From NCBI GenBank assembly GCA_964640795.1, contig CAZXIN010000015.1, positions 1 to 64,000 of the forward strand: 64,000 nucleotides of DNA, read 5' to 3'. The stretch is from M269 sp964640795 (GTDB lineage: Bacteria; Pseudomonadota; Gammaproteobacteria; Enterobacterales; Alteromonadaceae). Below are positions 60,090-64,000 of this stretch, piece by piece. The notes under the pieces were generated by a model. It saw only the letters and a list, made by a program, of their open reading frames with translations. It made no database searches and was not told where the DNA came from. The position numbers and the translations under genes are program-made. The first letter of the stretch is position 1; each line of letters starts with the position of its first letter.

Positions 60090-63000
60090 GTGCATGCTTA
60101 CGCTGAATTGGTTTGCCAGAGTAACTTTTCTTTTTTAACAGGTGCTTCTCATCCTCAAGAGTTAGTAGAGCAAGCTAACTTTCTAAATTATCAAGCAATA
60201 GCTATCACCGATGAGTGCTCGGTAGCGGGTATTGCACGTGCTTACACCCAGATTAAAACAAAAGCATTACCTATTAAGTTGATTGTCGGCAGTCTGTTTA
60301 GATTGGAAGGCAGTTTAACCTTGGTATTGCTTTGCCCCGATCATAAAGCGTATGCGGAAATGTGCAGAGTCATCACTAATGCAAGACGTCGCTCGATTAA
60401 AGGTGATTATCAACTCGAACTGTGGGATTTACGTACGATAAAGCATTGTTTGGTCATTTGGTTGCCAAGTGGTGATAAACAGGCTGATGAACAATGGGGA
60501 AAGCAACTCAACCAACTTTATTCAACATGCTTGTGGATTGGTTGTCAACGACACCTTACCGCTAATGAAGCTGATTATATTCGACATTGCGAGCAGCTAA
60601 GCTTTGATTACGATATGCCAGTAACAGCCTGTGGTGGTGTGTTGATGCATCATCCTGAGCGATTGCCATTACAGCATACATTAACGGCCATTCGTTTGGG
60701 GCAACCAGTGACACAATTAGGTCGAGGGCTTTTATCTAACAGTGAATATTCTTTACGGCCGTTGGCTAAGCTTGCGCATCTATTTAAACCTCAGTGGTTG
60801 GCGGAATCGGTGAGTATCGCGCAACGATGTTGCTTTTGTTTAAGTGAGCTACGTTACCAATATCCCGCCGAGTTAATCCCACAACAACAAACGCCAACAA
60901 CTTATTTAAGGGCATTAGTTGAACAGGGTATTAAGAAGCGTTTCCCGGATGGCTTGATTGATAGGTTGGATATTTTAGAGACGATAGAAAAAGAGCTGAC
61001 CCTGATCGCATCAAGAAGGTACGAACATTTTTTTATTACTGTACATGACATTGTTCAGTTTGCTAAACGACAGCAGATTCTTTATCAAGGGAGGGGGTCA
61101 GCAGCCAATTCGGTTGTGTGTTATTGCTTGGAAATTACAGCGGTAGATCCACGTCAAGTGGACGTATTGTTCGAGCGCTTTATTTCTCAAGAGCGTGATG
61201 AAGAGCCTGATATTGATGTCGATTTTGAGCATGAGCGTCGTGAGGAAGTGATTCAATACATTTATAGAAAGTATGGACGGCACCGTACAGCTTTGGCAGC
61301 CACGGTGATAACTTATCGAACCAAAAGTGCGCTTAGAGATGTAGGTAAAGCCTTGGGTATTAACGATACTCAGCTAGATTACTTTATTAAGAATATTAAT
61401 CACAGAGACAAAGCTTTAGGGTGGCAAAGTCAAATTCAGAATTTAGGGTTTGATCCTCACTCTTCACAGAGTCAGCTTTTTACTGAATTAGTTGGGCAGA
61501 TTAAAGGCTTCCCTAGGCATTTATCTCAGCATGTTGGCGGGTTTGTTATCGCATCGGGGCCGCTTTATGAACTCGTGCCCATTGAAAATGCAGCAATGGA
61601 GGAGCGAACAGTTATTCAATGGGATAAAGATGATTTAGAAAGCTTAGGACTGTTAAAGGTTGATGTTCTGGCACTCGGCATGTTGACAGCCATTCGTAAA
61701 TCTTTTGCCTTGATAGAACAACATTATGGACATCGTTGGACTATCCCAGATATTACCTGTTTGCAGGACGATAAGCAGGTTTATGGCATGATACAACGTG
61801 CAGACACCGTGGGTGTGTTTCAAATTGAATCCCGCGCACAGATGAGTATGTTACCTCGTCTTAAACCTAGGAGTTACTATGATTTAGTTATTCAGATAGC
61901 TATTGTTCGTCCTGGGCCAATCCAAGGGGGAATGGTACATCCTTTTTTGAAGAATCGAGAAAAACCAGAACAGACTGAGTATCCGTCAGAAGCGTTAAAA
62001 ACGGTGCTTGAGAGAACGAATGGTGTACCTATTTTTCAAGAACAAGTCATTAAAATTGCGATGGTTGCCGCGGGTTTTAGTGGTGGCGAAGCAGATCAGC
62101 TGCGCCGTGCTATGGGTACTTGGAAAAAAACAGGTGAACTAGAAAAGCATGGTAAAAAGCTGATAGAGGGTATGTTAAATAATGGCTATAGTCTTGAGTA
62201 TGCTCAGCGTATTTTTGAACAAATAAAAGGTTTTGGTGAGTATGGGTTCCCTGAATCGCATTCAGCATCATTTGCTGTTTTAGCTTACGTGTCATCGTGG
62301 CTCAAATATTATTATCCTGCAGCATTTTACATTGGCTTACTGAATAGCTGGCCTATGGGATTTTATGCTCCGAATCAATTAGTACAAGATGCAAAGCGTC
62401 ATCAAGTTGGTTTGTTGCCTATTTGTATTAACCAATCTGGTTATGAACATGAATTGGAATACTATCGAGGTGAGTGGGCTATTCGTCTCGGCTTTCGACT
62501 GATAAAAGGTGTGTCTGCTAACATTGCCAGACAGCTTGTTGAGTTGCGCCCAGAAGGTGGCTTTAGCTGTATCAGCCAAGTTAAGCAGTTAGTGAAAAAG
62601 CAAGATGATCTTGAAGCACTTGCTAGTGCAGACGCTTTCAGTATATTGCAGCAACATCGTTATCAAGCGCGTTGGTCATTGATGGACGGTGAAAATGAGC
62701 TTGCGTTATTTCAATCACCTAATGATCCTGAAAGCTTTCAACTAACCCCTGCGAATGATGTAGAAAACCTTATTGAAGATTATCAAGCAACAACCTTGAG
62801 TCTGAAACTGCATCCTATACGTTTGCTAAAAGAAGCTGGGTTACTCCCTAAATACACAAGTGCTAGCGATTTACACCATGTTCCACATAAACAAGTCATC
62901 AGTGTTGTCGGGCTTGTTATTGGTAGGCAGAGACCCGGTACTTCGAGAGGTGTTACTTTCATGACGCTAGAAGATGACACCGGCAATATTAATGTGATTG

Positions 63001-63176
63001 TTTGGCTTGCGACTGCCAGATGTCAACAAAAGCACTTTCTTAAATCCACTATCGTTGCGGTAAAAGGTATTTTGGAACGTGGAGATGGTGGCGTCACTCA
63101 TGTAATAGCGGGAAGGATCGAAGATAAATCTCATCTACTAGATGAATTGAATACCAAGTCTCGGGATTTTCATTAA
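60090..63176 (+). CDS. dnaE2: Error-prone DNA polymerase III alpha subunit DnaE2
   Basis: This 1028-residue C-family polymerase has an N-terminal PHP domain (AELVCQSNFSFLTGASHPQE), the palm active site (PDIDVDFEHERREEVIQYIY, followed by RKYG) with catalytic Asp residues, helix-hairpin-helix and OB domains near the C-terminus (VISVVGLVIGRQRP, TFMTLEDDTGNINVIVW). It performs translesion synthesis in SOS-induced cells. The GTG start immediately follows the imuB stop. DnaE2 is shorter than replicative DnaE, as expected. It is the last gene of the cassette. Confidence 0.95.
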   Translation: MHAYAELVCQSNFSFLTGASHPQELVEQANFLNYQAIAITDECSVAGIARAYTQIKTKALPIKLIVGSLFRLEGSLTLVLLCPDHKAYAEMCRVITNARRRSIKGDYQLELWDLRTIKHCLVIWLPSGDKQADEQWGKQLNQLYSTCLWIGCQRHLTANEADYIRHCEQLSFDYDMPVTACGGVLMHHPERLPLQHTLTAIRLGQPVTQLGRGLLSNSEYSLRPLAKLAHLFKPQWLAESVSIAQRCCFCLSELRYQYPAELIPQQQTPTTYLRALVEQGIKKRFPDGLIDRLDILETIEKELTLIASRRYEHFFITVHDIVQFAKRQQILYQGRGSAANSVVCYCLEITAVDPRQVDVLFERFISQERDEEPDIDVDFEHERREEVIQYIYRKYGRHRTALAATVITYRTKSALRDVGKALGINDTQLDYFIKNINHRDKALGWQSQIQNLGFDPHSSQSQLFTELVGQIKGFPRHLSQHVGGFVIASGPLYELVPIENAAMEERTVIQWDKDDLESLGLLKVDVLALGMLTAIRKSFALIEQHYGHRWTIPDITCLQDDKQVYGMIQRADTVGVFQIESRAQMSMLPRLKPRSYYDLVIQIAIVRPGPIQGGMVHPFLKNREKPEQTEYPSEALKTVLERTNGVPIFQEQVIKIAMVAAGFSGGEADQLRRAMGTWKKTGELEKHGKKLIEGMLNNGYSLEYAQRIFEQIKGFGEYGFPESHSASFAVLAYVSSWLKYYYPAAFYIGLLNSWPMGFYAPNQLVQDAKRHQVGLLPICINQSGYEHELEYYRGEWAIRLGFRLIKGVSANIARQLVELRPEGGFSCISQVKQLVKKQDDLEALASADAFSILQQHRYQARWSLMDGENELALFQSPNDPESFQLTPANDVENLIEDYQATTLSLKLHPIRLLKEAGLLPKYTSASDLHHVPHKQVISVVGLVIGRQRPGTSRGVTFMTLEDDTGNINVIVWLATARCQQKHFLKSTIVAVKGILERGDGGVTHVIAGRIEDKSHLLDELNTKSRDFH

Positions 63177-63201
63177 GGGGTGTTAATAGAGGCCAGTGAG
63201 A

Positions 63202-63230
63202 GATAGCCTGAAAATCTCCAGGCTATCATT
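63202..63230. terminator. Hairpin terminator between dnaE2 and peptidase gene
   Basis: GATAGCCTG (63202-63210) and CAGGCTATC (63219-63227) are perfect 9-bp arms with an 8-nt loop, followed by ATTTCT. It lies between two convergent genes, 25 bp after dnaE2 and 10 bp before the end of the S9 gene. Confidence 0.6.
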
Positions 63231-63236
63231 TCTAAA

Positions 63237-64000
63237 TTAGTCCTTTTCTTTTTCGCTATATGGTACGCCTTTGGTCATCCACTCAGGTGCTGATGTACCT
63301 TTCAAATGATGGTCAAAAAACTGCTTCATCTTAATAGTGTAATCCACTTTGTTAGGGTATTTCTTCAGGTGATGGGGTTCGCCTTCGTACTGCAACATGA
63401 TGACCGGCTTATTTAAACGGCGCATGATGGTGTACATTTCGATACCTTGTTGCCAAGGTACGGCATCATCTATGTCACCGAACTGGATAAGTAACGGCGT
63501 GTTAATACGATCCGCATAAAAGACGGGGGAGTTTTCTATATAGAGGTTCAAATCATCGATTAAATCACCACCAATACGGCTTTGGCCGCTTTCATATTGA
63601 AATGCGCGCGATAAGCCTGAGCCTAAGCGAATACCACTGTACGCACTTGTCATGTTAGCCACAGGAGCCCCTGCAACAGCTGCTTTGAAGACATCGGTTT
63701 GCGTGATTGCAAATGCGCTTTGATAACCTGACCAACTGTGACCATGCAAACCAATAGCGTCTGGATCAGCAACCCCCATGTCTATTAGCTTTTGAACGCC
63801 GGGTACTAAAGCTTGTGTAGCTGATGGCCCCGGTAGGCCTACATCAAATTTGATATCAGGTAAAAATACAGCGTAACCATTACTGTGGTAGAAAGGAAAG
63901 TTAGGGCGATGGTTAACCTTCATGGCATTAAATTCATGTAAACGCTGACTAAAGTAACGGTAGTAGTACACCAATACAGGGTAACGTTTACCTTCTTCAT
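63237..64000 (-). CDS. S9 prolyl-oligopeptidase-family peptidase, C-terminal part
   Basis: The frame is open to the right edge, so only about the last 254 residues are seen. The catalytic triad is present: nucleophile Ser in GHSWSG, Asp in FGDIDDAVPW and His in GEPHHL. KRYPVLVYYY before it is the usual entry to the S9 alpha/beta-hydrolase domain, and a beta-propeller would be expected in the missing upstream part. It resembles acylaminoacyl- or prolyl-oligopeptidases that degrade short peptides. The window end truncates the gene. Confidence 0.85.
   Translation of the reverse strand, partial: EEGKRYPVLVYYYRYFSQRLHEFNAMKVNHRPNFPFYHSNGYAVFLPDIKFDVGLPGPSATQALVPGVQKLIDMGVADPDAIGLHGHSWSGYQSAFAITQTDVFKAAVAGAPVANMTSAYSGIRLGSGLSRAFQYESGQSRIGGDLIDDLNLYIENSPVFYADRINTPLLIQFGDIDDAVPWQQGIEMYTIMRRLNKPVIMLQYEGEPHHLKKYPNKVDYTIKMKQFFDHHLKGTSAPEWMTKGVPYSEKEKD

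Noticed and set aside
1..64000. CRISPR arrays, rRNA genes, known defence systems
   Set aside because: No regularly spaced short repeats, no rRNA sequence and no recognisable restriction, toxin-antitoxin or abortive-infection genes were seen.

Overview
The window reads as chromosomal DNA of a marine-type gammaproteobacterium with an AT-rich genome. The strongest pointers are the core gene order aspS-nudB-ruvC-ruvA-ruvB-ybgC-tolQRAB-pal-cpoB-tRNA-Lys, a glrK-qseG-glrR two-component locus, a DUF3010 protein, a GlyGly-CTERM secreted carboxypeptidase and a LexA-controlled imuA-imuB-dnaE2 cassette. This combination is typical of Alteromonadales and Vibrionales relatives. I cannot name the genus from sequence alone. 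TTG and GTG start codons are frequent.

Layout. 1-1565: end of an iron(III) ABC importer (permease and ATPase). 1.6-5.3 kb: a GGDEF/EAL c-di-GMP enzyme, convergent with a porin-like plus periplasmic-binding-protein-like pair. 5.7-9.5 kb: an EF-hand protein, two hairpins, then the GlrK/QseG/GlrR envelope-stress signalling operon. 9.6-14.3 kb: aspS, nudB and the Holliday-junction genes ruvC, ruvA and ruvB. 15.0-20.4 kb: the Tol-Pal operon ending at tRNA-Lys(TTT).

20.4-44 kb is an accessory region downstream of tRNA-Lys. It carries a lipoprotein amidohydrolase with a LytS/LytR-type pair, an AraC-like regulator, two serine beta-lactamase-like hydrolases, a seven-blade FG-GAP protein, an HExxH protein, an ECF sigma factor with a membrane partner, an XRE and a CadC-like membrane regulator, a metallo-beta-lactamase-fold protein, and a run of small membrane or secreted ORFans ending in a DUF3089 hydrolase. 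It is punctuated by decayed copies of the tRNA-Lys 3' end and flank (near 24.1, 27.2, 33.7 and probably 35.4 kb) and by a 178-bp direct repeat exactly 1200 bp apart. No integrase or transposase is visible. My inference is that DNA was added several times at the tRNA-Lys end, or that an ancestral tRNA array was broken up by insertions.

44-53 kb: HMG-CoA reductase (unusual in this bacterial class), then a tripartite-efflux operon encoding an adaptor lipoprotein and two RND pumps. 53.4-57.9 kb: a succinylglutamate-desuccinylase-like M14 protein, a DUF3010 protein, a secreted protein of unknown function and a secreted zinc carboxypeptidase with a 16-proline linker and a GlyGly-CTERM tail. 58-63.2 kb: the SOS mutagenesis cassette imuA-imuB-dnaE2, with a perfect LexA box placed so close to the imuA start that the transcript may be leaderless. 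The window ends in a truncated S9-family peptidase gene.

No CRISPR array, phage module or classic defence system was found. The least explained parts are the tRNA-Lys scars, the 1200-bp-spaced repeat pair and the small ORFan cluster at 40-44 kb.
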